From: Algisphaera sp039180025
Lineage (GTDB): Bacteria > Planctomycetota > Phycisphaerae > Phycisphaerales > Phycisphaeraceae
Assembly: GCA_039180025.1 (NCBI GenBank)
Contig: JBCDDZ010000008.1
Coordinates: forward strand, 30,195 to 94,194
Direction: 5' to 3'
Length of the DNA stretch: 64,000 nucleotides
Notes under the pieces: generated by a model
What the model saw: only the letters and a program-made list of their open reading frames with translations
What the model was told of the DNA's origin: nothing
The model's database searches: none
Program-made: the position numbers and the translations under genes
In this document: in pieces, positions 32,111 to 42,660 of the stretch
Numbering within the stretch: position 1 is the stretch's first letter
Layout of the letters: each line of letters begins with the position of its first letter

Positions 32111-35100
32111 TCAACTTTGTGCGACAACGCTGGCAACGACAGGGGTATCGGTGGGCCGCCCGGCGGTTTTCGTGCGGGTGGTCGACCCGTACAGCAGCAC
32201 GAACGCCGCGGGCCCCAAGGTCAACGAAAGCAGCGTCGCCCCCACGACCCCGCCGGCAATCGCGACCACCAACGGCGGCCAAAACCCGCCCCCCGCCACC
32301 AGCAACGGTGTGAACCCCGCCACCGTCGTCAACGTGGTCGAGACCACGTGGCGGGTCGCGTCCACCACGACCCGCCGCACCGCCGCAACATCCCCCGACC
32401 GCGCCGCCGGGTCTGCCCGCAGCGCCGCCAGGACCACGATCGTGTCGTTGATCGCCACCCCGATCAGCCCCATCGTGCCCACGATCGCCATAAACCCGAA
32501 CGGGTACTGGAACACCCACAGCGACCCGAGGCCGAACCCCACCGCGGCGAAACCCACCACCCCGATCAGCGCCGCCAAACGGAACGACCCAAAGCTCAGG
32601 ACCAGCGTCGCCGCCATCATCACGCCCAGCACCGCCACGTTGGCCATCAGGTTCCCGACCGCCCGGTCCCGCTCCCCCGCGGTGCCCCCCTCCACGATCG
32701 CGTAACCCGTCGGCAGGTCGATCGCCCCCGCCGCCAGCCGCGCGTTCCATGCCGACACCGGCACCGCGGGCAGCAGGCCCGGCTGAACGTAACCGTAAAC
32801 CCGGTTGGATCGCGTCCCGTTGACCCGCTCGATGGTCCCCGGCTCGGGCACCAGATCCAGTTCGCCGACCGCCGACAGCGGAACTCCCGCCGTCGCCAGC
32901 GCGTCGCCGGCCCCCGCCTGCGCGTACAGGTCAATCGACGCCACCCCCCCCGATTCGGTCCGCGACGTTTCGGTCAGCCGTACCCGCACCGGCAGTTCCG
33001 TGGTCCCTTCCAAAAGCGACCCCCCCACCGCCCCCGACAGCGACGCCTCGAGTTGGGCCGCGACCCCCCGGTTGTCCAGCCCCGCCAGCCGCGCCGCCTG
33101 CTCGTCCAGGGTCACCCGCAGCGTCGGCCGCACGTCGGTTTGGGTCGTTGTCGTCCCGATCACCCCCGGGATCTCCGACAACTCCCGGCGGACCTGACCC
33201 GCCAACTCCGCCAGCACCGCCGGGTCCGGCCCCGTGATTTTCACCTCGATCGGCGCATCCACCGGCGGCCCCTGCTCCAATTCAATCGTCAGCACGGTCA
33301 CCCCCGGCAGTTCCCGCTCCAGCGCCGCCTGAATCCGGCGGAGCACCGGCCGCTGATCCCGGAAATCGTCGAGTTTGATCATGCCGTGGGCGAAGTTCGG
33401 GCTGTCGTCGAACCCGCCCGCGACGTTGTAGTAGAACATCGGGGCCGCCGCCCCCATGAACCAGTCCGACCCGGTCACCCGCGGATCGTTCGCCAGCACC
33501 CCCCGCGCGACCGCCACCGCCTCTTGCGTTCGTTCGATCGGCGCGTCCGCCGGCAGATGCAGTTGCACCTGAAACATGTCTCGGTCCGCCTCCGGGAAAA
33601 ACTGCTCGGTCAGCGTCCCCGCTTTCAGGAAACCCAGCACCGGCACAACTAACACCAGCCCGATCGTCAGCCCCGGCCGGGCCAACATCGCGCCCACGCC
33701 CCGCTCGTACCACCGCGTCAACGCCGAACTCTCCAGCCCGTTCCGCCACCACCGCTTCGCCGCCCCGCCCCAGGGCCCCCACCGCCCCGCAAGCGTCGGG
33801 ATCACCGTCATCGACAACACAAAAGAACTCAGCAGCGCCAAGATCACCCCCAGCGCGATTGTCCCCACAAACTCCCCCGCCCCGCCGGGCATCAGCACGA
33901 TCGGCGCGAACGCAAATACCGTCGTCAGTGTCGAACCCAAGAGCGGCACCGCCAGGTGTTTCACCGCCCCGCCGACCGCTTCGGCCCGATCCGCCGTGCC
34001 ACCCCCCTTGGCCAGCCGCCGACGCACCTCGTCCGTCACGACGATCGCGTTATCGATCAGCAGCCCCAGCGCGATGATCAGCCCCGTGATCGACATCTGA
34101 TGGATCGGCACCCCCAGGTACCCCATAAGCATCAGCACCACCATCGCGGTCAGCGGCAGCGAAGCCCCGACCACCAGCGCCGAGCCCAGCCCCATCGTCA
34201 GCCACACCACCGCCATCACCAGCGACACGCCCAGCAAAAAATTCACGACCAGCCCACTCAGCCGTGCCTCCATATACGGACGCTGATCGAAGAGCACCCG
34301 CACCTCCACCCCCGCCGACCGCTCCGCGTCCATGGCCTCCACCACCCGCCGCGCCATGACCGACCACCGATCCACCCGGTAATCCACCGCCATCCGCGCC
34401 CCCACCGCAACCCCCGGCTTCCCCCCGATCAGGGCCAACCGCCGCGGCGGATCCGCCACCGTTTTGGTAACCGTCGCGATATCCCCCAGCCGCACCGCCT
34501 GCCCCGACTCCCCGAGCTTCAGCGTCACGTCCCGTACCCTTTCCAGCGTCAGCACCTCGCCCTCCACCTCGAGCTGGAGTTCGTTGTCCCCGGACCGCAG
34601 CAAGCCCGCCGCCACCTTCGCGTCGCTCACCCGCACGGCATCCGCCAGGTCTGTCGCCGAGAAACCCAGCGCCGCTAGCCTGGCCGGGTCCACCTCCACC
34701 TGGACCTCTTCGTCGGCCACCCCGAACCGTGCGGTGTACTCGGTCCCCGAAACCGCCCGCAGACCGTCTTCCAAATCCTCCGCCAAACGGTTCAGCACCG
34801 CGCGGCTCACCGGGGCGTCGCTCTCCCACACCACCGCCGCGATCATCGTGAACGCGTACATCTTGTCGTTATCGAACGTCGGCTTGCTCGCCCCCGCCGG
34901 CAGCACCGCTTCCACGTCCCCCAGCCGGTCTCGGACCCGCGACCAAACCTCCGGCTCTTCGCCGACCTCCACCGCATCTTCCAGCTCGATACTCACCACC
35001 GATACCCCCGCCTTCGAAACCGTCACCACCTCCAGGACCTCGTCGATCTCCAGAAGTTCCCGCTCGATCGGCTCGCTCACCAGCGCCTCGACCCGCTCCG

Positions 35101-35260
35101 CGTCGGCCCCCGGCAGCTCCACGATCACCGTCGCCGCCCGGTTCGCGATGCGCGGGTCCTCCGCCCGGGGCAGCGTCGATAACGCCCCCAGCCCCGCCAC
35201 CAGCAGCAACGCGATAAAGACGATCAGCAACCGCGGATTGCGATAAAACAGCGTCGTCAC
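32111..35260 (-). CDS. RND efflux transporter permease
   Basis: Proton-driven inner-membrane pump of the AcrB/MexB superfamily, 1049 residues. NPRLLIVFIALLLVAGLGALSTLPRAEDP is the first span; the typical large periplasmic loops follow. The proton-relay span reads ITGLIIALGLLIDNAIVV, with one Asp and an Asn where AcrB has two Asp, a variant shared by several RND branches. FFPEADRDMFQVQLHLP begins the second half, and GTMGLIGVAINDTIVV is TM10. It starts at a GTG that overlaps the stop of the membrane-fusion gene by four bases. Substrate range cannot be read from sequence. Confidence 0.92.
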   Translation of the reverse strand: MTTLFYRNPRLLIVFIALLLVAGLGALSTLPRAEDPRIANRAATVIVELPGADAERVEALVSEPIERELLEIDEVLEVVTVSKAGVSVVSIELEDAVEVGEEPEVWSRVRDRLGDVEAVLPAGASKPTFDNDKMYAFTMIAAVVWESDAPVSRAVLNRLAEDLEDGLRAVSGTEYTARFGVADEEVQVEVDPARLAALGFSATDLADAVRVSDAKVAAGLLRSGDNELQLEVEGEVLTLERVRDVTLKLGESGQAVRLGDIATVTKTVADPPRRLALIGGKPGVAVGARMAVDYRVDRWSVMARRVVEAMDAERSAGVEVRVLFDQRPYMEARLSGLVVNFLLGVSLVMAVVWLTMGLGSALVVGASLPLTAMVVLMLMGYLGVPIHQMSITGLIIALGLLIDNAIVVTDEVRRRLAKGGGTADRAEAVGGAVKHLAVPLLGSTLTTVFAFAPIVLMPGGAGEFVGTIALGVILALLSSFVLSMTVIPTLAGRWGPWGGAAKRWWRNGLESSALTRWYERGVGAMLARPGLTIGLVLVVPVLGFLKAGTLTEQFFPEADRDMFQVQLHLPADAPIERTQEAVAVARGVLANDPRVTGSDWFMGAAAPMFYYNVAGGFDDSPNFAHGMIKLDDFRDQRPVLRRIQAALERELPGVTVLTIELEQGPPVDAPIEVKITGPDPAVLAELAGQVRRELSEIPGVIGTTTTQTDVRPTLRVTLDEQAARLAGLDNRGVAAQLEASLSGAVGGSLLEGTTELPVRVRLTETSRTESGGVASIDLYAQAGAGDALATAGVPLSAVGELDLVPEPGTIERVNGTRSNRVYGYVQPGLLPAVPVSAWNARLAAGAIDLPTGYAIVEGGTAGERDRAVGNLMANVAVLGVMMAATLVLSFGSFRLAALIGVVGFAAVGFGLGSLWVFQYPFGFMAIVGTMGLIGVAINDTIVVLAALRADPAARSGDVAAVRRVVVDATRHVVSTTLTTVAGFTPLLVAGGGFWPPLVVAIAGGVVGATLLSLTLGPAAFVLLYGSTTRTKTAGRPTDTPVVASVVAQS

Positions 35261-36594
35261 GGCGCCGCCCCCCCGCGCACCGGCTGTGGGCTCGCCGCCT
35301 GGCCCTCGACTTCTTCTCGCAGATCCCCGCTGACCACGACCGACTGCCCAACCGCCAAGCGATGCACCCCTTCCGCCACCACCAGGTCTCCCGCCACCGC
35401 CGCCCCCCGCACGTACACCCGGCCCGCTTCGGGGTGAAGAACCTCCAGGTCCAGCCGCTCGATCCGCCCCGCTTCACTGACCACAAACGCCGACCACAGC
35501 CCCCGGGTTCCCCGCGACAACGCCGACGTGGGCAACCAAAACCCCGACTCCGCCACCTCGTCTTCCAGACTCAATCGCACGATCCGGCCCGGCACCGCTC
35601 CGTCCGACATCTCCGACGCCTCGAACTCGAAAACCGCGTCCACCGTCCGCGTCCGCGGGTCCACCGTCGGCAGCACCGCCTTGACCCGCCCCGTCAACTC
35701 CCGGTCGCCCAGCGACAGCCGGCTCCTCTCCCCCACCGCCAGCTCCGACGCCACCTCCACCGGCAGCCCCACCCAGGCCTCTCGTGGGCCGCCTTCCACC
35801 AGCTCCACCACCGCCTGTCCCGCCGAGACCACCGACCCCTCGTCCACCGCCCGCCGCCGGATCGTGCCGGCAAACGGCGCCTTGAGCACACTGTCTTCGA
35901 GGTCCACCTCCACCGCCGCGATCAGGGCTTCGAGCTGGGCCACCCGGGCCCGCTGCGACGCCAGCCGCTCGGGCCGTGTGCCGTTTTCCAGTTCTCGCCG
36001 CTGGGCATCGGCCGCCGCCAACTCCGCTTCCGAAGCCTGCAGTTCGAACACCGCTTCGTTGAGTTCGTCGTCGTTGGCCGCCGATCGGCCGTGTAGATTC
36101 TCCACGCGCGCGGTCCGGATCTTGACCCGTTCAAGCAGCGCCCGACGACGCGCCACCTCGGCCCGTGCCACGTCGATATCCTCGGCCCGGGGGCCCGCCA
36201 CCAACTCATCGAGCATCGCCCGGGCCGCGTCGTATTCCGCCGTCCACTGACGTTTGCGGGTATCGAGTTGCCGTGTGTCGAGCCGAGCCAGCACTTCCCC
36301 GCGGCCGACTTCGTCGCCCTCCCGGACCGCGACGGCCACGACCTCGGCCGATCGTTCAAACCCCAAAACGCTGGCCCGGCGGGCTTCGATCCGCCCGCTG
36401 TAAGCCCGCGTGATCCGGTACCCCGGCTCCGTCTTTACCGCGACCACGGGTACCGGCAGCGCTCGGACCACTTCCGCGTCTCCGTCCGCGGCGCGCGTCC
36501 CCCCCGTCGCCAGGAAGAAAACGGCCGCCAGACAAACCACGCCCCCGAAAATCCCCGCGGATATCCATTTCTGTCTGACTAAATATTGACGCAT
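35257..36594 (-). CDS. RND efflux membrane-fusion (periplasmic adaptor) protein
   Basis: Links the RND pump to an outer-membrane channel. The 445-residue protein has an uncleaved or lipid-free signal span (WISAGIFGGVVCLAAVFFLATGG), then the adaptor order: barrel-sandwich half RRASVLGFERSAEVVAVAVREGDEVGRGEVLARLDT, an alpha-hairpin (about residues 105-215), the second lipoyl half DSVLKAPFAGTIRRRAVDEGSVVSAGQ, and beta-barrel and membrane-proximal domains. AGGAG lies eight bases before the ATG at 36594; a TTG two codons earlier is the less likely start. The start codon itself is the centre of a TetR-type palindrome. Operon with tetR upstream and RND downstream. Confidence 0.92.
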   Translation of the reverse strand: MRQYLVRQKWISAGIFGGVVCLAAVFFLATGGTRAADGDAEVVRALPVPVVAVKTEPGYRITRAYSGRIEARRASVLGFERSAEVVAVAVREGDEVGRGEVLARLDTRQLDTRKRQWTAEYDAARAMLDELVAGPRAEDIDVARAEVARRRALLERVKIRTARVENLHGRSAANDDELNEAVFELQASEAELAAADAQRRELENGTRPERLASQRARVAQLEALIAAVEVDLEDSVLKAPFAGTIRRRAVDEGSVVSAGQAVVELVEGGPREAWVGLPVEVASELAVGERSRLSLGDRELTGRVKAVLPTVDPRTRTVDAVFEFEASEMSDGAVPGRIVRLSLEDEVAESGFWLPTSALSRGTRGLWSAFVVSEAGRIERLDLEVLHPEAGRVYVRGAAVAGDLVVAEGVHRLAVGQSVVVSGDLREEVEGQAASPQPVRGGAAP

Positions 36595-36600
36595 CGTCAA
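36586..36600. promoter_or_regulatory. TTGACG-N3-CGTCAA operator over the MFP start codon
   Basis: A perfect 15-base inverted repeat, TTGACG CAT CGTCAA, identical in both half-sites to the palindrome in front of tetR. The central trinucleotide is the MFP start codon on the minus strand, and the AGGAG ribosome-binding sequence lies just outside. A repressor bound here could block transcription through to MFP-RND, so it looks like a second autoregulatory site inside the operon. Confidence 0.75.
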
Positions 36601-36654
36601 ATCTCCTGCAAACGATAATCGTTGGGCACTGCCGTCACCGAGTGACGACGGCCC

Positions 36655-37392
36655 CTAGCGATCGAACTGAGCATCCTCGGGGTCGAACTCCGGGAACGCC
36701 TCGGCGACGATCCGGTCACGCGACGCGAGGTAATCCCATTGCGTAGACAGCGGGGTCCACCCGTACCCGTCCAGCAGGGCCAGGTAGTTCTGCCACAGCG
36801 ACAGCCAGCCGGGGAGCAGGGCCATCTGCTCGCTCGGGTCGCGGCTGCTCCGGATCGTGTGGTGGCCCACGGACAGACTCCACAGCCCGTAGAGCACCTG
36901 GCAGTGCGGCACCCCCTCGGCGAGTTCCAGATCGCCGGCCGAGACCGCCTCGGCGACGACCCGATCCATCGCCTGCATCATGCTCTTTTTGATGCGGTTT
37001 CGCATTTCCTGGCGCTGCGTCGAGGTTTTAGAAAACACGATATCCAGGTCGGCCAGGTTCTCGATCCGGAAATGATCGGGGTGTCTGGTGACGAACAACC
37101 GGTCCGCCACGCCGATCGCCGTGACCCGCTCGCGGGTGGTCCCCCGGAACGCACAGGCTCGCTGGAACATCGCGGTCCGCTGCGCACAGGTCTCGATAAA
37201 CAGCGCGGCCACCACGTCTTCTTTCGACGAAAAATGCTGGTACACCGTCCCCTTGGAATAGTCGATCTCCTCCGCGATCCGGTCCATGCTGAGCGCCCCG
37301 TGCCCGCCCTCCAGGATCATGCCGCGGGCAACGTCCAGAATTTTCCGCTCCCGGCCGACGATCTCGCGTTGTTTCGGAGTCAGGGTTGGCAT
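36655..37392 (-). CDS. TetR-family repressor of the efflux operon
   Basis: A 245-residue regulator. The N-terminal helix-turn-helix is complete: ILDVARGMILEGGHGALSMDRIAEEIDYSKGTVYQHFSSKEDVVAALF (residues about 18-65). The C-terminal ligand-binding half is family-typical but unassigned. It is the first gene of tetR-MFP-RND. Palindromes with the same half-site TTGACG lie eleven bases before its start and over the MFP start, so it probably represses its own operon and is released by a pump substrate. The ligand is unknown. Confidence 0.9.
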   Translation of the reverse strand: MPTLTPKQREIVGRERKILDVARGMILEGGHGALSMDRIAEEIDYSKGTVYQHFSSKEDVVAALFIETCAQRTAMFQRACAFRGTTRERVTAIGVADRLFVTRHPDHFRIENLADLDIVFSKTSTQRQEMRNRIKKSMMQAMDRVVAEAVSAGDLELAEGVPHCQVLYGLWSLSVGHHTIRSSRDPSEQMALLPGWLSLWQNYLALLDGYGWTPLSTQWDYLASRDRIVAEAFPEFDPEDAQFDR

Positions 37393-37401
37393 CGCGTCAT
37401 T

Positions 37402-37418
37402 ATTGACGGCGCGTCAAT
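37402..37418. promoter_or_regulatory. TTGACG-N3-CGTCAA operator upstream of tetR
   Basis: ATTGACG GCG CGTCAAT is a perfect 17-base inverted repeat ten bases upstream of the tetR start, in an AT-rich divergent spacer. It repeats the half-sites of the palindrome at the MFP start. Spacing and symmetry suit a TetR dimer. It could also affect the divergent glycosyltransferase gene beginning at 37643. Confidence 0.75.
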
Positions 37419-37642
37419 TTTAATCAATGTCCACCGGGAATTTTCTCGGCCGGCGTATCCGTCACACCTTACGCGGCCGTGACAAACCGAAGCGCCACGC
37501 GCGGCACCGGCCCGCCGCGCGGTATTTGCGTCAAGTCGCCCCTGCCTCGGGACGATCCGGCTCTGAGAGACCCCGAGCATCTGCCCGGGGGCGACGTCCG
37601 ATTGCGCCGTTTTTTCCCACGTCCCACCGCCGGAGTTCAGCC

Positions 37643-39475
37643 GTGTCGCTACGCCCCATCACGCCGATCAGTGACACGGACCCCCTGCCAGACCTGACCC
37701 ACGGGGTGCCCGGGGTTCAGTGGAACGACGATGACGACGCGCCGGGAAGGTCACGGCCCGCCCAGCTCCGTCACGCCAACATGCCCGCCGACGACCAAGA
37801 GTCGTACGTGCTTTACCTCGCCCTGATTTTCGGCATCGCGCTCGTGCTGCGGTTGTTGGTGGTCATGATGGGGCCGGGCTTCGCGATCGACCAGGCCTAC
37901 ACCGCCACCACCGAGCACCAAATCGCCCTGGCGGAAAACCTTGCGGAGCATCAGGCTTTCGGCGTTGAGAGCCAGCCCGCGGGCAGCCTCGCCGCCGATC
38001 TCGATCAGCTCCGCGCAGACCGTGGCGAGCAGACCTCGGTGGGCGACACGGGCCTGACCCCCGAGGTTTATCAGGCCCCGGGTTACCCTGCCGTGCTCTC
38101 GCTTTTTACCCTGACCGGCCTGCCGCTGGTATGGCTCTTGGTGATTCAGTGTGTGCTGGGGGCCCTCTGTGTGCCGCTGGTCTACCGGGTCGGGCTCGGC
38201 GTGATTGGTCGTAAGATGCCCTCGACCCTCGCGGCGGTGGTCGTCGCGCTGCACCCGGCCATGATTTTTGCGCCCGCGGCGCTCGGGGCGGATGTGATCG
38301 TGGCGATACTGGTACTCGCCGGGCTGTTTGGGATCGCGCAAGCGGACAAGCGTGGATTCCGTAGCGTCTTGGGTGGCGGGATCGCGCTGGGCGGCGCGGC
38401 GTTGTTTGCCCCGATGACGGCGTGGTTGGCCCCGGTGGCGGCGGTGTGGCTGGTGCTCACGCAGCGTCGGCTACCCGCGCTGGGGCTGGCGGTGGTCTTG
38501 ATGTTCGGGGCGGCCCTGCCCATGGGCGGCTGGGCGTACCGCAACATCCAACACGGTGCAGGGCCGATCCTTACCGCGCAGCCGGCGATGGACCAGGTCT
38601 TTGGCACCTTGGCGGCGATCCGAAACCCCGCGGCGGGGCCCTACACGGCGTCGACACGGGAGAAGCTTTGGCCGAGTTTCGTGTCCTACTCCCGGCAGGA
38701 AGCGGTCCGAGATCAGCCGACGCTGGTGTTGTTGGGACGCTACGGGCGTGAGCAGCTGAGCCTCGACCGGGGCGAGCACCTGCGCCTCCTCGGCGAGTCG
38801 GCCAAGGTTTTCGCGCTCGACCATTCGCTCGATGAAGCTTACGCCCGGCTGGGGATCGACTACATCCCGGCGGGCTACGCGGCGCAGGTACTGGGGGAAG
38901 ACCTCGCGGCCAACACGCCCGAAGAACCGGTCACCGAGTGGATTATCAATAGCTGGGTCGGCCTGAACGCGGTGACGGTCGCGGCGATGGCGGTCGGGGC
39001 GGTGCTGATGCTCTGGCGTCGCCGGGCCGCGGGGCTGCTGCTGTTGGTGGGCGTGTGCGGCGTTTTTGTTTACGCCAGCACGGCTGGGCCGAGCGAAAGC
39101 CTGCGGCTGCCGATCATCGGGCTCCAAGCCCTGATGGTCACCGCGATCCTCGCCCCCGGGCCGCTCCGCGTCAAAAAACCCAAAGCCCGCAAGCTCCGGA
39201 AGATGAAAAAACTCGAAGACGAAGCCGTGCGCGTCACGGGCAGCCCGCTGGCAACCGAGGCCTCGCTGCGCCCGGCCCAGGCCCCGCCGACCGCCGGCCA
39301 GGTCGAAGCCGCCCCACCCGCCGAGCCGTCCGGATCGCTCCAGCACGCGGTGCACCCGGCCCTGACGGCGACGCCCCCGCCCCCCCCGACTCCCGAAGAA
39401 GAAGCCCAGGACTTTGCCAACCAGGTGGCGGACGAGCGGGCGAAAAACCTCGCGATGAGCGGACGCCCCATCTAA
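37643..39475 (+). CDS. GT39-like polytopic membrane glycosyltransferase (ArnT/PMT superfamily)
   Basis: About 610 residues from a GTG with GGAG seven bases upstream; an in-frame ATG at 37427 is too close to the tetR operator and gives an Arg-rich extension. After a polar N-terminus (about 45 residues) come roughly ten membrane spans (YLALIFGIALVLRLLVVMM, LPLVWLLVIQCVLGALCVPLVY and others). A long loop after the first span with YQAPGYPAVLSLFTL resembles the P-x-YPxL motif of ArnT/GT39-type enzymes that use polyprenyl-phosphate sugars. The C-terminal 120 residues are Pro/Ala/Lys-rich and probably cytoplasmic. The sugar and acceptor are unknown. It is followed by a GT2 glycosyltransferase. Confidence 0.7.
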   Translation: MSLRPITPISDTDPLPDLTHGVPGVQWNDDDDAPGRSRPAQLRHANMPADDQESYVLYLALIFGIALVLRLLVVMMGPGFAIDQAYTATTEHQIALAENLAEHQAFGVESQPAGSLAADLDQLRADRGEQTSVGDTGLTPEVYQAPGYPAVLSLFTLTGLPLVWLLVIQCVLGALCVPLVYRVGLGVIGRKMPSTLAAVVVALHPAMIFAPAALGADVIVAILVLAGLFGIAQADKRGFRSVLGGGIALGGAALFAPMTAWLAPVAAVWLVLTQRRLPALGLAVVLMFGAALPMGGWAYRNIQHGAGPILTAQPAMDQVFGTLAAIRNPAAGPYTASTREKLWPSFVSYSRQEAVRDQPTLVLLGRYGREQLSLDRGEHLRLLGESAKVFALDHSLDEAYARLGIDYIPAGYAAQVLGEDLAANTPEEPVTEWIINSWVGLNAVTVAAMAVGAVLMLWRRRAAGLLLLVGVCGVFVYASTAGPSESLRLPIIGLQALMVTAILAPGPLRVKKPKARKLRKMKKLEDEAVRVTGSPLATEASLRPAQAPPTAGQVEAAPPAEPSGSLQHAVHPALTATPPPPPTPEEEAQDFANQVADERAKNLAMSGRPI

Positions 39476-39653
39476 CCCTTTCTTTTTTTCAAAGCGGATC
39501 GGCTTCGCTGCACGCAGACGAAAGCCCCGGAGGCCGACGTCCGAAAACCCGGGGGCACCACCACGGTTAAGCCTAGCGGTCAGAGCGACGATACGGGTTA
39601 TAGCGATTGGGGCCACCCCGGCCACCAACCCCCCGCCGACCCGAGACCCAGCG

Positions 39654-40586
39654 ATGTCTACCGCGCCCCGCATTACCGTCATCATCCCGTGTTTGAATCA
39701 AGACTTGTATCTGGAACGAGCGATCTGCTCGGTCCTGGATCAAGGCTACGAAAACCTCGAACTCATCGTCATGGACGGCGGGTCGCACGACCAGAGTATC
39801 GAAGTCATCCGGACGTACGAAAACGACCTGGACCACTGGCAGAGCGATTGGGACTCCGGCCCCGCCGAGGCGATCAACACCGCGTTGACCTGGGCGACGG
39901 GCGACCTGGTGGCGGTTCTGGACGCCGACGACACGTACCTGCCCCATGCGTTGGACGAAGCGGCCCGGGCGTTCGCGAACGAGAAAACCGGCTGGGTCGT
40001 CGGCCAAGGCGTCCGCGTAGACGACACCGACGAACGTCTCGATCAACTGCCCGCCAAGCCGGCCCGCACCTTCGCGGGGTTCCTGATGGATGAGGCCGGC
40101 CCGCTGCCCAAAAGCTGCGTGTTCTACCGCACCGATTTGCTCAAAGCGATGGGCGGCTTCGACAGCGGGCTCAAGCTCGCCTATACCCACGAGATGCACG
40201 CCCGGCTGTACGCCGCGAACCAAAAACCAACCGTTGTTCACGCCGCCCTCGCCGCGGTGCGGGATCACGAAGAGAATGCGTCAAAGGCTTACGCCCTGAC
40301 GTGCGGCGAGGAATTCGTGGACGCTGCGGAGCGTTACGCGACGCACCTCGCGCCGACCCACCGTTATTTGCTCTGGCGACGCCACGACGAGACCCGGCGG
40401 CTCTACGCCGCGGCCGCGGCGGAAATCGCCGACGACAACACGCGGCGGGTCATCTGGCAACAGCTCATGCGGCGCCCGGCGTGGCTGGCGGATAACGACT
40501 ACCGCCGGAAGCTTCTGAAAAACCTGTATCCGGGCGAGCCGGTCCGGGCTTCGACCGATGGCCCGCCACAGCGCCGCGCTGCGTGA
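39654..40586 (+). CDS. Glycosyltransferase family 2
   Basis: A 310-residue cytoplasmic GT-A enzyme. ITVIIPCLNQDLYLERAICSVLDQGYENLELIVMDGGSHDQS (residues 6-47) is the nucleotide-binding start; WQSDWDSGPAEAINTALTWATGDLVAVLDADDTYLP contains the metal-binding DxD (DADD, about 100-103). The C-terminal half is variable. It probably adds sugar to an envelope polysaccharide together with the preceding GT39-like gene (178 bases upstream). A shared bidirectional terminator separates it from rpoD. Confidence 0.9.
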   Translation: MSTAPRITVIIPCLNQDLYLERAICSVLDQGYENLELIVMDGGSHDQSIEVIRTYENDLDHWQSDWDSGPAEAINTALTWATGDLVAVLDADDTYLPHALDEAARAFANEKTGWVVGQGVRVDDTDERLDQLPAKPARTFAGFLMDEAGPLPKSCVFYRTDLLKAMGGFDSGLKLAYTHEMHARLYAANQKPTVVHAALAAVRDHEENASKAYALTCGEEFVDAAERYATHLAPTHRYLLWRRHDETRRLYAAAAAEIADDNTRRVIWQQLMRRPAWLADNDYRRKLLKNLYPGEPVRASTDGPPQRRAA

Positions 40587-40630
40587 GTCGACGCGACGAT
40601 GGGGATGCGGAACCTCAGCCTCAGTTGAAC

Positions 40631-40660
40631 AAAAACCCGCGGGATGAGCCGCGGGTTTTT
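40631..40660. terminator. Bidirectional intrinsic terminator between GT2 and rpoD
   Basis: A perfect 12-base stem, AAAAACCCGCGG at 40631-40642 and CCGCGGGTTTTT at 40649-40660, with a six-base loop. It carries a T-run on one strand and an A-run on the other, so it can terminate the GT2 transcript (+) and the rpoD transcript (-). Confidence 0.93.
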
Positions 40661-40724
40661 GGAAATGGTTTAGAGGAATCGACCGGCGAGAGGCTGTGCC
40701 CCGCTCGTCGGGGGCGAGCGGATA

Positions 40725-42560
<1,836 letters not shown>

Positions 42561-42660
42561 CAAAGCGGAGGTCTCTCTTCAGTGGCGTGAAGGCTGGCGG
42601 ACAGGTTTCGGGAGTCTCGGGGGCGAAACGGCTGATTTGGGAAAACAGTGGGTGGGGGCT

